Of a stretch of 64,000 bases of DNA, positions 42,677-52,080 are shown in pieces (position 1 is the first letter of the stretch; each line of letters starts with the position of its first letter). The stretch is from the NCBI GenBank assembly GCA_023407175.1, contig JAEYMU010000024.1:186001-250000 (forward strand). Reading direction: 5' to 3'. A program made the position numbers and the translations under genes. This DNA is from Bacillota bacterium (GTDB lineage: Bacteria > Bacillota_A > Clostridia > Lachnospirales > Lachnospiraceae). The notes beneath the pieces are model-generated. The model made no database searches, was not told the origin of the DNA, and worked only from the letters and a program-made list of their open reading frames with translations.

Positions 42677-43663
42677 ATGAATGATCAAATGTTAAAAAAT
42701 TGCACTTTGCTGTTGGATAGTCGGGATCGAATTAAGACAGTATTTGGATGGGATAGCGGACTGATTCACTTGGCTTGTGCGGGGATTTATGTTTCGAAGG
42801 AAAAAGAAGTGAATGTATCCGTTTTGCAGGAATGTAAAGAGCTGCTGAAGCAAAAAGTCGGACTTTTCTCCAATTTTAGAAGTACTGCCAGCTCTCCGAT
42901 TACATCAATGCTTGCTGTTAGTGAAAACCCTGAACGAACACTTAATAATGGACTGTTGGTATACCAATTACTTAAAAAGGAATTTTGGTCTTCAACTTAT
43001 TTACCCCTTACAGCGATGGTAATCGCGCAGATGGTGGAGCCGCATCAATTTGAAGCCATAGCGGCTAGAACGAGAAGAATATATGACTTGATAAAGGCAG
43101 AGCATCCGTTCCTAACCTCAGGAGAGGATAGCGCCAATTGCGCGTTATTAGCATTATCCGAGAAGTCTGATAAGGAATTAATCTATGAAATAGAGTCTTG
43201 TTATCAGCAATTAAAACCGAATTTCTTCTCTTCAAATGCTGTACAGTCTCTCAGTCATGTATTAGCATTGGGACAGGGAACAGCTGAGGAAAAATGCAGA
43301 AGAACAATGCAACTTTTTAATGGCCTGAAAGAAGCGGGATTTAAGTATGGCACCTCCTTTGAACTGCCAACGTTGGGTGTGCTGGCCTTGTCGGATGGAG
43401 CAAAAGATAAAATGATACAGGAGATTGTTGAGATCAACAACTGGCTCTCCCGTCAAAAAGGATTTGGTTTCTTTAGCACAGTCACAACAAAGCAGAGATT
43501 GATGTATGCAGGAATTGTAACACAGCGCGAATATATTAATACTGATGCAATGCAATCTACAGCGGTGAATAGCACAATTTCACTTATTGTAGCACAGGAA
43601 GTAGCTATGTGTGCGGCGATTGCTGCCAGTGCAGCGGCAACAAGTGCGAGTACATCATCATAG
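42677..43663 (+). CDS. DUF4003-family protein
   Basis: The 328-residue helical protein starts MNDQMLKNCTLLLDSRDRIK and contains GLFSNFRSTASSPITSMLAV, YLPLTAMVIAQMV and a C-terminal GFGFFSTVTTKQRLMYAGIV stretch, the pattern of DUF4003. It ends in an Ala/Ser-rich hydrophobic tail (AAIAASAAATSASTSS). No enzymatic motif is known for the family. GGGAGAGAG precedes the ATG. Confidence 0.75.
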   Translation: MNDQMLKNCTLLLDSRDRIKTVFGWDSGLIHLACAGIYVSKEKEVNVSVLQECKELLKQKVGLFSNFRSTASSPITSMLAVSENPERTLNNGLLVYQLLKKEFWSSTYLPLTAMVIAQMVEPHQFEAIAARTRRIYDLIKAEHPFLTSGEDSANCALLALSEKSDKELIYEIESCYQQLKPNFFSSNAVQSLSHVLALGQGTAEEKCRRTMQLFNGLKEAGFKYGTSFELPTLGVLALSDGAKDKMIQEIVEINNWLSRQKGFGFFSTVTTKQRLMYAGIVTQREYINTDAMQSTAVNSTISLIVAQEVAMCAAIAASAAATSASTSS

Positions 43664-43725
43664 AGTAGAAAAGGTTAATCGTTCCTATTATATTTACTAA
43701 ATGTCTAAAGGAAGAGGAATGAATA

Positions 43726-44487
43726 ATGGATTTGATTTCTATAAAGCTCAGCGTCACCACATGTTATCTGGTTAAGACAGATGAAAAGTACCTTCTAATA
43801 GATACCGGGTATGAAGAGGATTGGGAGCTGTTCCAGCAGCGGTTGAAAGAAGCGAACATAGAGATTTCCCAGATCGGTTATCTTTTACTAACGCATCATC
43901 ATGATGATCATTGTGGTTTACTGTATGCCATTCTGAAGGAAAACAGCACCATTCGTGTCGTGATGTCAGAGCTGTGCAATGAGCTTATTCAAACGGGAGA
44001 AAATGATCTGACGCACGGCGGAGGACTTCTCAATAAGCGAGTGTCTTTTTTAATCCGGCATAAGCAGGCATATGTTTCACTGGTGCTTCATAAAAAAGTG
44101 GATAAATCAAAGAACCTTAAGTTCCAGCCTTACAATTCCCGTGACAATGATATATTGTTCATGGGAGAACCGAACCTTCGGGATATCGGGATTCCCCTTG
44201 AGGGAAAAATACTTAAGACTCCTGGCCATACGGTCGATTCCATCAGTGTTTTGTTTCCGGATGGAGACTGTCTGGTAGGCGATGCCGCAGCACATATGCT
44301 CCCATTTGCAGGCACTCATTATTGTGTTATTTTTATCTGCAAAATAGATGAATACTACGAGAGCTGGGAAAAGATGATTGCGGCTGGCGCAAAGCGGATA
44401 TTTCCTGCGCATGGAACCCCTTTTCCTATTAGTAAATTAGTCAGAAATATGCGTAGAAATAAGTCGAAAGACTTGGTTCATCATTAA
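43726..44487 (+). CDS. MBL-fold metallo-hydrolase
   Basis: The 253-residue protein has the metallo-beta-lactamase fold with LLIDTGYEEDW, the metal motif LLTHHHDDHCGLL (HxHxDH), a later GHTVDSISVLFPDGDCLVGD (His and Asp ligands) and a final IFPAHGTPF (His). All metal ligands expected for a binuclear site are present. Substrate unknown; such genes often act on thioesters, lactones or nucleotides. AGGAAGAGG lies upstream. Confidence 0.9.
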   Translation: MDLISIKLSVTTCYLVKTDEKYLLIDTGYEEDWELFQQRLKEANIEISQIGYLLLTHHHDDHCGLLYAILKENSTIRVVMSELCNELIQTGENDLTHGGGLLNKRVSFLIRHKQAYVSLVLHKKVDKSKNLKFQPYNSRDNDILFMGEPNLRDIGIPLEGKILKTPGHTVDSISVLFPDGDCLVGDAAAHMLPFAGTHYCVIFICKIDEYYESWEKMIAAGAKRIFPAHGTPFPISKLVRNMRRNKSKDLVHH

Positions 44488-44673
44488 TCTGAACTTGGCT
44501 TTTAAGGCAGTTTGGATTTCACAGTTTGTTTATTTGTAATATGAGGAGTGATTAGAAAATAATTCGTTCTCGGTGGCGATTGCGAAGAAACTATTTTAAA
44601 TAGAACAAAAATATATCCAAATTTATTTGAACATCTTAAATGTAAATTATTTGTATTTTGAGGAGGCTACCAT

Positions 44674-45786
44674 ATGCTAAATGTATTGGAAAATTGGCTG
44701 TTAGAACAGGGGGGACCAGCTATAAGGCTACGTATGTCTACCTTGCATAATTCAAACAATTTAGGAAATGATGTTGTCAATTCTGTTTCCGCGTTGCTAG
44801 CCATCGACGAAGTTCATACCATTTTGAATAATCTAGACGGATTTCAGACGTCGGACAGGGATAAAAAGACGTTAGAACATCTGATACATTATTACAAAGA
44901 TACCTGTATAGAAAATTTTTTTCCTTTAATTATGGAAATGGGGTTTAAAGCGGGTATCCCGATATTTGATGAGAAGATGGCGCCTGTCGTAAACCTATTC
45001 AAGTATCTATATGCGTTTGCAAATGAATCTGCTCATTGTTATAATTTTTCGTTAATGCTTCATAGATTTTTCTTTATATCGGGATGCTTGTTTCCGGAGG
45101 TAGTAGAATCATTAGAAAACAGGTTAAACGCTATCCACAAGGTTGCAAAGGAAAACCTATTTGATATTTATCAGGATGAAAGCAAACTGCCTAAAAAACC
45201 TCAAATGTGGGATGATATTGGTATTTTGAAAAACGAATTAAATCCATTCAATTTGTCTGCCGACAAGCCCCTGCCGACGATTTATGATATTTGGTCGTTA
45301 GCATATTATACGAATTTGTGTACCGACCCTGAGAAAACGAAAAAAATCAATGACATTGTTGCGTATGTACTCAACCCAGAATTTCAAAAAATACGTGAAG
45401 GATACGGGTTGATATGGTTTGAAGCTCGGCGGATATATCATTCGTGCGGTTGGAGTCCGACATTGCCTTTGTATGAGATCGAAAATCGCCTCATTCAATC
45501 TTGTCCGTACCCATTGTTTGATTACCTAGACTTTATGTCCCATTTCAAAATAGCGCACAAAACTAAGTGGTTTCACGACTGCCTAAATCATTTTGAACAA
45601 TTCAAAACTGAAAAGGGAACCTACCTATTTCCCAAAGAATATTTGCGTAAAAAATACATTGACAAAGCATTTCTTAATGAGGCGAATATGTCATTGAAGC
45701 GTAATGAACGCGAGTTATTAAAACGCGAATTGGTCAGTACGATGAAGATGGTTGAGATATATAGTAGAATACCATGTGAACTATAG
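44674..45786 (+). CDS. Hypothetical protein, about 370 residues
   Basis: This largely helical, cytosolic-looking protein starts MLNVLENWLLEQGGPAIRLR and contains WFEARRIYHSCGWSPTLPLY and FPKEYLRKKYIDKAFLNEAN. The internal features hint at a helical repeat or squalene-hopene-like alpha/alpha scaffold, but no catalytic motif was recognised. GAGGAGG stands 11 bases before the ATG. It lies alone after a 186-bp AT-rich gap in which no gene was seen. Confidence 0.7.
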   Translation: MLNVLENWLLEQGGPAIRLRMSTLHNSNNLGNDVVNSVSALLAIDEVHTILNNLDGFQTSDRDKKTLEHLIHYYKDTCIENFFPLIMEMGFKAGIPIFDEKMAPVVNLFKYLYAFANESAHCYNFSLMLHRFFFISGCLFPEVVESLENRLNAIHKVAKENLFDIYQDESKLPKKPQMWDDIGILKNELNPFNLSADKPLPTIYDIWSLAYYTNLCTDPEKTKKINDIVAYVLNPEFQKIREGYGLIWFEARRIYHSCGWSPTLPLYEIENRLIQSCPYPLFDYLDFMSHFKIAHKTKWFHDCLNHFEQFKTEKGTYLFPKEYLRKKYIDKAFLNEANMSLKRNERELLKRELVSTMKMVEIYSRIPCEL

Positions 45787-45856
45787 GCATATTTTGTGAT
45801 TCTAATTTGTAGTGTGGTTTTGCTTCGCCACGGTCCCCAAGTAAAAAGGAGATAAA

Positions 45857-46375
45857 ATGAACGGATTTCTGTTGTTAATTCCGCTTGTACTGATAAGATA
45901 CGGGCTTTTATGGTTGTTAAATAAAGAAGCGTTAACACGTGCAGCTTTCTTTCCTCCTCTGATCGGAAAAGAAAAGGTTGCGTTCTGGTTTTATCAAATC
46001 TCAACCATACTTTTATTCCTATATTTGTGCTTCCTCAAGATAAACATTGATTCATTGTGGTTTTATCCTGGTGCAGTCATATATGGTTTCGGAATCCTAT
46101 TGTGCATCGTGTCTACATCAAATTTTGCCAAGCCAGCAAAGAATGGAATAAATTTCAAAGGGCTTTACCGTGTTTCCCGCAACCCCATATATGTGTCATA
46201 TCTTATTTATTTCTTAGGTTGCGTTTTACTCACACAGTCGTCCATCCTGCTTGTGCTAGTAATTATTTTTCAGGTATCGGCACATTGGATTATTCTTTCC
46301 GAAGAAAGATGGTGCGTTAAGGAATTTGGGGAAGAGTACTTAAGCTATATGGAAAAAGTGAGACGTTATGTTTAA
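45857..46375 (+). CDS. ICMT/PEMT-type membrane methyltransferase
   Basis: The 172-residue protein has four hydrophobic segments and the conserved C-terminal pattern GLYRVSRNPIYVSYLIYFLG plus SEERWCVKEFGEEYLSYMEK, as in isoprenylcysteine carboxyl methyltransferase-like proteins. These methylate lipids or isoprenoid-like substrates in the membrane. Bacterial members have varied, mostly unknown substrates. AAAAAGGAG precedes the ATG. Confidence 0.85.
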   Translation: MNGFLLLIPLVLIRYGLLWLLNKEALTRAAFFPPLIGKEKVAFWFYQISTILLFLYLCFLKINIDSLWFYPGAVIYGFGILLCIVSTSNFAKPAKNGINFKGLYRVSRNPIYVSYLIYFLGCVLLTQSSILLVLVIIFQVSAHWIILSEERWCVKEFGEEYLSYMEKVRRYV

Positions 46376-46462
46376 GATAAGAAAGTGACCTGGGTAAGCA
46401 TAACCGGAAGTAAAATTAACTTCCCATGTAGACAAAAATGAAGAATTTGTGGGGGTAAGACG

Positions 46463-47326
46463 ATGAACATACTTATAATTGGGGGGACAAAATTTTTTGG
46501 AATTTATACAGTTAGGTCTTTGTTAAGTAAGGGACATAATATAACAATTGCAACAAGAGGTAAAACACAAGATGAATTTGGAGATAAAATATCGAGATGT
46601 ATTATCAATAGAACTGATGAGGAAAGCATGAAAAATGCTTTGCTTGGCAAGTATTTTGATGTAGTAATAGATAAAATAGCATATTGCTCCAATGATATAA
46701 AATATGCTCTTGACAATGTTGCTTGTGGTAAATACATATACATGTCTAGTACGGCAATATATGCACCAAAACATTGGAATACAAAGGAAGAGGATTTTGA
46801 CACAATGGGAAAAGAAGTAGTATGGTGTTCAAGAGAAGATTTTCCTTATGAAGAAGTTAAAAGACAGGCAGAGTATGCCCTCTCTCAATATTATGGTAAT
46901 AAGAAAATTATTGCAGTAAGGTATCCGTTTGTTATAGGCACTGATGATTATACCCAAAGGTTGAAATTCTATGTTAGTCATGTATGCAATGGGCGCCCAA
47001 TGTGTATTGATAATATTGATTGTCAAATGAGCTTTATTCGTTCTGATGAAGCAGGGGAATTCATGGCATTTCTTTCAGAAAGTGATTTTACAGGCGCTAT
47101 TAATGGGGCATCGAATGGAACAATTTCTATCAGAGAAATATTAGATTATGTGGAAAGAAAAATTGGCAAAAAGGCAATTTTTTCTTCTGATGGAGAGTTG
47201 GCTCCTTATAATGGTGAGCGAGAATATAGCATTAATACAGATAAGGCAGTTAACCTTGGATATAAATTTTCTGAATTAAAGGATTGGATCTATGATTTGC
47301 TGGATTTTTATATTGCACAAGAATAA
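46463..47326 (+). CDS. NAD-dependent epimerase/dehydratase family protein
   Basis: The 287-residue protein has the Rossmann motif IIGGTKFFGIYTVRSLLSKG, a KYIYMSSTAIYAP (Ser/Tyr region), and IAVRYPFVIGTDDYTQRLKF. The C-terminus resembles extended SDRs acting on sugar nucleotides. The usual Y-x-x-x-K pair is represented by YEEVKRQAE near residue 133. GGGGG precedes the ATG. Substrate unknown. It is followed by a terminator-like hairpin. Confidence 0.87.
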   Translation: MNILIIGGTKFFGIYTVRSLLSKGHNITIATRGKTQDEFGDKISRCIINRTDEESMKNALLGKYFDVVIDKIAYCSNDIKYALDNVACGKYIYMSSTAIYAPKHWNTKEEDFDTMGKEVVWCSREDFPYEEVKRQAEYALSQYYGNKKIIAVRYPFVIGTDDYTQRLKFYVSHVCNGRPMCIDNIDCQMSFIRSDEAGEFMAFLSESDFTGAINGASNGTISIREILDYVERKIGKKAIFSSDGELAPYNGEREYSINTDKAVNLGYKFSELKDWIYDLLDFYIAQE

Positions 47327-47635
47327 CTTTTCATTGAAGACGATTTTACATCACGCGGACCTTGTAAGTAATTGCTGTAATGGGTGAATTATCAAGGTGT
47401 GGAAATCAATTTGCAGAAATAATGAAACAATCAAAAACAGACTGTTGACGTTTACGCCAGCAGCTTTTTTCTGACTGTAAGTTGGACGAACTGGTAAATG
47501 ACAAACCGGTTTTTCTGCGGTAAAATCAAGCCTTTCGTGAGTGTGGATAATTATGACCATTTCATTTAAAATGTATGTTAATTTATTTCAAAATGTGATA
47601 AAATAATACAAGATATTAAGCTCAGGGGTGATGAC
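47327..47635. other. Gene-free interval before the deacetylase gene
   Basis: The 309-bp stretch holds a terminator near its middle and an AT-rich segment with a TAAAAT near 47600 that could serve as a -10. No coding frame of quality was seen. Confidence 0.6.
47442..47470 (+). terminator. Terminator after the epimerase gene
   Basis: CTGTTGACG (47442-47450) and CGCCAGCAG (47455-47463) pair in 8 of 9 positions with a 4-base loop, followed by C and TTTTTT (47465-47470). Confidence 0.65.
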
Positions 47636-48838
47636 TTGCATAGCGATAGCAATAAAGGAACAGAGGAATGGAATGAAAACAGAAGAAAAAGAATTAACCG
47701 AATGAAAAAACTGATTATTATATGTGTCTTGCTTTTTATATTACTGCCTACAATTTGCTGTATTGTACTGGGGTTACAGGTCAACCGGCTTCAAAAACAG
47801 GTGAACGAACTGTCCCAGCTGTATGGAATAAACACACAATCCCAATCACAGAAGGATGGTTTATATGCATATGCGGCTGTAAAGGATAATACGGATACAA
47901 TTATATTACCCTCCATTACACCTTCCGTAGGGAATGGGAAGAGCGCCGGTGGTTTGGAGAATAATATTCCAACGGATGGAATATTAGGGGATGATGCCGG
48001 AAATAATGATGCATCGGATAAAAATGCCGATCATTTGGCTGGAGCGGATGATAATAAGGATAAAACGACTACAGAGATCATGCCGACCAATGCTGTACAG
48101 ACAGATACAGATGCTGCACAAACGGTTACGGTACAGACAGATGCGGATAAAGCGGCGGCAGCACAGCAGGGAGCCGAAGCAGAAAATAAAGCCGGAATTT
48201 ATAAAGGGGAAAAGGTATATCTGACCTTTGATGACGGACCGAGCATATATACAGATGATATATTGGATATCCTTGCCAAGTACCAGGTGAAGGCCACCTT
48301 TTTTGTGGTCGGCAAGACCGATAAGAAATCAAAGGAGATATATAAAAGAATCGTGGATGAGGGGCATACACTTGGGATGCATTCCTATTCCCACAAATAT
48401 AGCACCATATACAAATCAGTAGAAGATTTTGATAAGGACTTTACAAAACTATGGGAATTGTTATATGATACTACTGGATACAAGCCTACGATTTACCGCT
48501 TTCCGGGGGGCAGTGACAATTTGGTAAATGAAAATGGTATGGAGATGTTCATCAAGTATTTGAATGAAAAATCCATTGTCTATTTCGATTGGAATGTTGT
48601 AAACGGAGATGCCACTGGTAAGAAATATACCAAAAAGCAGTTGGTAAATAATGTCTTACAGGGTGTTGCAGGTAAGAAGAGGGCCATCGTACTGATGCAT
48701 GATGCCGCGTCAAAGAAGTTAACCGTGGATTCCCTGCCTAAGCTTTTGGAAGCACTGATAGCAGGCGGAGCGGAACTATTACCATTGGATGAAAATGTTG
48801 AGCCGATTCAAATGATAAAGGCTGATGGGGTGAAATAA
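47636..48838 (+). CDS. Membrane-anchored polysaccharide deacetylase (NodB family)
   Basis: The 400-residue protein has a single N-terminal membrane anchor (LIIICVLLFILLPTICCIVL), a coiled segment and a Thr/Asp/Ala-rich linker (about residues 85-185). The NodB domain carries TFDDGPS (metal Asp), LGMHSYSHKY (two metal His), RFPGGSDN, DWNVVNGD and VLMHDA, all five motifs. It probably removes acetyl groups from peptidoglycan N-acetylglucosamine or another cell-surface glycan. TTG at 47636 follows AGGGGTG. It stands 24 bases before the bactofilin gene. Confidence 0.9.
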   Translation: MHSDSNKGTEEWNENRRKRINRMKKLIIICVLLFILLPTICCIVLGLQVNRLQKQVNELSQLYGINTQSQSQKDGLYAYAAVKDNTDTIILPSITPSVGNGKSAGGLENNIPTDGILGDDAGNNDASDKNADHLAGADDNKDKTTTEIMPTNAVQTDTDAAQTVTVQTDADKAAAAQQGAEAENKAGIYKGEKVYLTFDDGPSIYTDDILDILAKYQVKATFFVVGKTDKKSKEIYKRIVDEGHTLGMHSYSHKYSTIYKSVEDFDKDFTKLWELLYDTTGYKPTIYRFPGGSDNLVNENGMEMFIKYLNEKSIVYFDWNVVNGDATGKKYTKKQLVNNVLQGVAGKKRAIVLMHDAASKKLTVDSLPKLLEALIAGGAELLPLDENVEPIQMIKADGVK

Positions 48839-48862
48839 CCAATACATAGGAGGTATAAGTCA

Positions 48863-49729
48863 ATGGGTTTTTTTAAGGAATTAAAAGAGGATTTATCACA
48901 GGCGGTGAACGAGCTGCTGCCAGAGGATGAATCGGTGAAGGAAGCCGGTGAGACGCAGGAGGAGATCGTTAATACTCTGGATACGTCAGAAACGGCACCG
49001 GACATTTCTGCGGACAATGAGAAAATGAAGGAATGGCTTGAGGAATTCGCGCAAAAAGATGACGAAGAACAGGCAGCTTATGAAGAGGAAGCGTCAGCAT
49101 TTGAGGAAGAAACGACAGAGCAAAGGATAGTGGGAGAAAATACAGCAGAAATTAAGGAAGAAGAGGAAAATACGATGGATGATAATATTGATTTGGAGTT
49201 ATTGGAAGCGATGAATTCAGAGGAAGAAACAGCGAAGGAAGAAGAGGAAAAACCGGCTCCCAAGCTAAGGGCAACAGCAATCGCAGATGATGAAGTGACG
49301 GTAATTTCAAAGGGAACGACGATTACCGGAAATATTTCCTCTGACGGTTCTTTGGATATGATGGGAACCCTTACAGGTGATATCGAGTGTCTGGGTAAAT
49401 TGTCAATTACCGGTAAAATTGTCGGAAATTCTTCAGCCGCAGAGGTATATGTTAATACAGAACGTCTGGAGGGCAGTATTACCAGCGAAGGCAGTGTAAA
49501 GGTTGGCCTTGGTACTGTAATTATCGGTGATATCATAGCAACCTCAGGTGTGATTGCCGGTGCTGTAAAGGGGGAAATCGACATTAACGGACCGATTGTA
49601 GTGGACTCCACCGCGATTATCAAGGGAAATATCAAGGCAAAATCCGTTCAGATTAATAATGGAGCAGTGATTGAAGGCTTCTGTTCCTTAAGCTATTCTT
49701 CCGTGGATGTAGACAATATTTTTGAATAA
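48863..49729 (+). CDS. Bactofilin (polymer-forming cytoskeletal protein)
   Basis: The 288-residue protein has a long Glu-rich acidic N-terminal region (about residues 1-145) and a C-terminal bactofilin beta-helix domain with short repeats, such as TVISKGTTITGNISSDGSLD, LTGDIECLGKLSITGKI and IKGNIKAKSVQINNGAVIEG. Bactofilins polymerise without nucleotide and organise cell shape or peptidoglycan enzymes. The unusually long acidic extension may recruit partners. The upstream neighbour is a glycan deacetylase, suggesting a shared envelope task. Confidence 0.9.
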   Translation: MGFFKELKEDLSQAVNELLPEDESVKEAGETQEEIVNTLDTSETAPDISADNEKMKEWLEEFAQKDDEEQAAYEEEASAFEEETTEQRIVGENTAEIKEEEENTMDDNIDLELLEAMNSEEETAKEEEEKPAPKLRATAIADDEVTVISKGTTITGNISSDGSLDMMGTLTGDIECLGKLSITGKIVGNSSAAEVYVNTERLEGSITSEGSVKVGLGTVIIGDIIATSGVIAGAVKGEIDINGPIVVDSTAIIKGNIKAKSVQINNGAVIEGFCSLSYSSVDVDNIFE

Positions 49730-49853
49730 CTGTAACGCTCTATTAATTATAATTTAGGCTGGTAATACATAAGTTTTTATGGTAAATTATTATAGAATGC
49801 AAGAAAGATGGTTCCTATAACCATACGATTTACTCATGGAGGCTATTACTGGT

Positions 49854-50561
49854 ATGAAATCATATGAGAGAGTTTTGTTAAAATTAAGCGGAGAAGCTTT
49901 GGCAGGAGAGAAAAAAAGCGGTTTTGATGAGGCTACCTGCATTGGAGTGGCGAAGCAGGTCAAGGAATTGGTGGAAGAAGGAATTCAGGTCAGTATTGTG
50001 ATTGGCGGAGGTAACTTCTGGAGAGGAAGAACCAGCGAAACGATAGACCGTACCAAGGCGGATCAGATAGGCATGCTGGCTACCGTGATGAATTGTATCT
50101 ATGTTTCGGAGATATTTCGTTACGTGGGAATACCAACCGAGGTTTTCACACCCTTTGCCTGCGGAAGCTTCACGAAGCTCTTTGCCAAGGATGAGGTCAT
50201 AAAATGCATGAAGCAGGGCGGAGTGGCGTTTTTGGCAGGAGGAACGGGACACCCTTATTTCTCTACCGATACAGCTACGGTGCTGCGGGCAGTTGAGTTA
50301 GACTGCAATATTATACTGACAGCCAGAAACATTGATGCGGTTTATGACAGTGATCCGAAAAAGAATCCGGATGCGAAGCGGTTTGATGAAATATCAATCC
50401 AGGAGGTTCTTGACAGAAAGCTTGGTGTTATCGACTTGACTGCGGCAGTTTTATGTGTTGAAAATAAAATGCCCATGCTCTTGTTTGGCTTGTCGGAAGA
50501 AAACAGTATCGTGAAAGCGGCACAGGGCAGATCTAACGGTACAAAGATGACCGTGGTTTAA
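49854..50561 (+). CDS. pyrH: Uridylate kinase
   Basis: PyrH phosphorylates UMP to UDP. The 235-residue protein shows LLKLSGEALAG, IVIGGGNFWRG, LATVMNCIY, GGVAFLAGGTGHPYFSTDT and LTARNIDAVYDSDPKKNP, the hexameric UMP kinase motifs. The ATG at 49854 is preferred: an in-frame ATG at 49836 lies upstream of GGAGG at 49838-49842. It opens the conserved pyrH-frr-uppS block. Confidence 0.97.
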   Translation: MKSYERVLLKLSGEALAGEKKSGFDEATCIGVAKQVKELVEEGIQVSIVIGGGNFWRGRTSETIDRTKADQIGMLATVMNCIYVSEIFRYVGIPTEVFTPFACGSFTKLFAKDEVIKCMKQGGVAFLAGGTGHPYFSTDTATVLRAVELDCNIILTARNIDAVYDSDPKKNPDAKRFDEISIQEVLDRKLGVIDLTAAVLCVENKMPMLLFGLSEENSIVKAAQGRSNGTKMTVV

Positions 50562-50587
50562 ATAGTGTGATAGTTGGAGGAATGAAT

Positions 50588-51142
50588 ATGGATACAAAGC
50601 TAGAGCAATTCAGTAGTAAGATGGAAAAGACAGTTGCTACTTTAAGAGATGAATATACCACAATACGTGCAGGCAGGGCCAACCCCCATCTTTTAGATAA
50701 GCTTAGGGTGGATTATTATGGACAGCCGTCTGCTCTGCAAACGGTAGCCAATATATCCGTACCTGAAGCAAGAATTATACAAATTCAGCCTTGGGAGAGT
50801 AAATTAATCAAGGAAATTGAGAAGGCAATCATTAATTCCGATCTGGGACTGACTCCGAGTAATGACGGTAAGGTAATCCGTCTGGTATTCCCGGAGCTTA
50901 CAGAGGAACGCAGAAAAGAATTGGTAAAGGATGTTAAGAAGAAATCGGAAAATGCCAAGGTGGCAGTAAGAAACATCAGGCGGGATGCAAATGAGCTGTT
51001 TAAAAAACAAAACAAGGCAAGTGAAATATCCGAGGATGAGTTTAAGCATTTAGAGGATGAGGTGCAGAAGATAACTGACCGTTTTATCACTGAAATCGAT
51101 AAGGTTATGGAAGATAAGACGAAGGAAATTCTCACGGTATAA
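50588..51142 (+). CDS. frr: Ribosome recycling factor
   Basis: RRF splits post-termination ribosomes with EF-G. The 184-residue protein has the RAGRANPHLLDKLRVDYYGQ motif, ISVPEARIIQIQPW and RLVFPELTEERRKELVKDVK, matching the family over its length. GGAGG at 50576-50580 fits ATG 50588 rather than the closer 50582. It is coupled to pyrH by a short gap. Confidence 0.98.
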   Translation: MDTKLEQFSSKMEKTVATLRDEYTTIRAGRANPHLLDKLRVDYYGQPSALQTVANISVPEARIIQIQPWESKLIKEIEKAIINSDLGLTPSNDGKVIRLVFPELTEERRKELVKDVKKKSENAKVAVRNIRRDANELFKKQNKASEISEDEFKHLEDEVQKITDRFITEIDKVMEDKTKEILTV

Positions 51143-51166
51143 TTAACAATAAGAAAAAAATAGCAG

Positions 51167-51216
51167 GGGTGTATCAAAGGTTATGAGAATATCTCCTTTT
51201 GAGACACCCTTATTCT
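51167..51216 (+). terminator. Hairpin after frr, possible terminator
   Basis: GGGTGT.TCAAAGG (51167-51180) pairs with CCTTTTGA.ACACCC (51195-51209) with one mismatch and a 14-base loop. TTATTCTT follows. It may partially terminate or stabilise between frr and uppS. Confidence 0.55.
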
Positions 51217-51256
51217 TGAAATATGCCGGTTTTGTGAGGCAGAACAGGAGACACAA

Positions 51257-51973
51257 ATGCAGGAGAATGAATTAATCGTACCGAAGCATGTGGCGATTAT
51301 ACTGGATGGCAACGGACGATGGGCAAAGAAAAGAATGATGCCCAGAAATTACGGGCATACCCAGGGCAGCAAGAATGTGGAGAAAATTTGTGAGGAAGCC
51401 TACAAAATGGGTATCCAGTATCTTACGGTGTATGCCTTTTCTACAGAAAACTGGAGACGTCCGAAAGAGGAAGTGGATGCATTAATGAAGCTTCTTAAGT
51501 CATACCTTGATACAAGTATTAAAACAAGTACAAAGAATAATATGTGTGTCCGAGTGATTGGCGACAAGTTAAAGCTGGATGAGGAATTAAGAAGCAGTAT
51601 CGAAGCGCTGGAGGAGGCCTCCCGGAATAATACGGGACTCAAATTCCAGGTTGCGATTAATTATGGTGGAAGAGATGAAATCCTGCGTGCGGTAAGACGG
51701 CTGGCGCTGGATGTGAAGGAGAATAATACAGAAATTGATCATATAGATGAAGAGGTCTTTGACAAATATTTGGATACGAATGATATCCCTGATCCGGACC
51801 TGCTGATCCGTACCAGCGGTGAGCAGCGTCTGTCCAATTTCCTTCTTTGGCAGTCGGCCTATACGGAATTTTATTTTACGGATGTGCTTTGGCCTGATTT
51901 TAATAAGAAGGAATTAAAAAAGGCGGTCGAATATTATAGCAGCAGAAGCAGGAAATTCGGAGCTATTTCATAA
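51257..51973 (+). CDS. uppS: Undecaprenyl diphosphate synthase
   Basis: UppS makes the C55 lipid carrier for cell-wall synthesis. The 238-residue protein has VAIILDGNGRWAKKR (catalytic Asp), LTVYAFSTENWRRP, FQVAINYGGRDEI and LLIRTSGEQRLSNFLLWQSA, the cis-prenyltransferase signatures. It lies between frr and cdsA as in many Firmicutes. Confidence 0.98.
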   Translation: MQENELIVPKHVAIILDGNGRWAKKRMMPRNYGHTQGSKNVEKICEEAYKMGIQYLTVYAFSTENWRRPKEEVDALMKLLKSYLDTSIKTSTKNNMCVRVIGDKLKLDEELRSSIEALEEASRNNTGLKFQVAINYGGRDEILRAVRRLALDVKENNTEIDHIDEEVFDKYLDTNDIPDPDLLIRTSGEQRLSNFLLWQSAYTEFYFTDVLWPDFNKKELKKAVEYYSSRSRKFGAIS

Positions 51974-52080
51974 AATAAGATGGAATCAAGCATAAATCAG
52001 ACTTTGGATACATTTTATATCATTAAATCAAGCATAAATTCTGTCAAAAATATACGATACAAAGAAATGGGGATTTTTGT

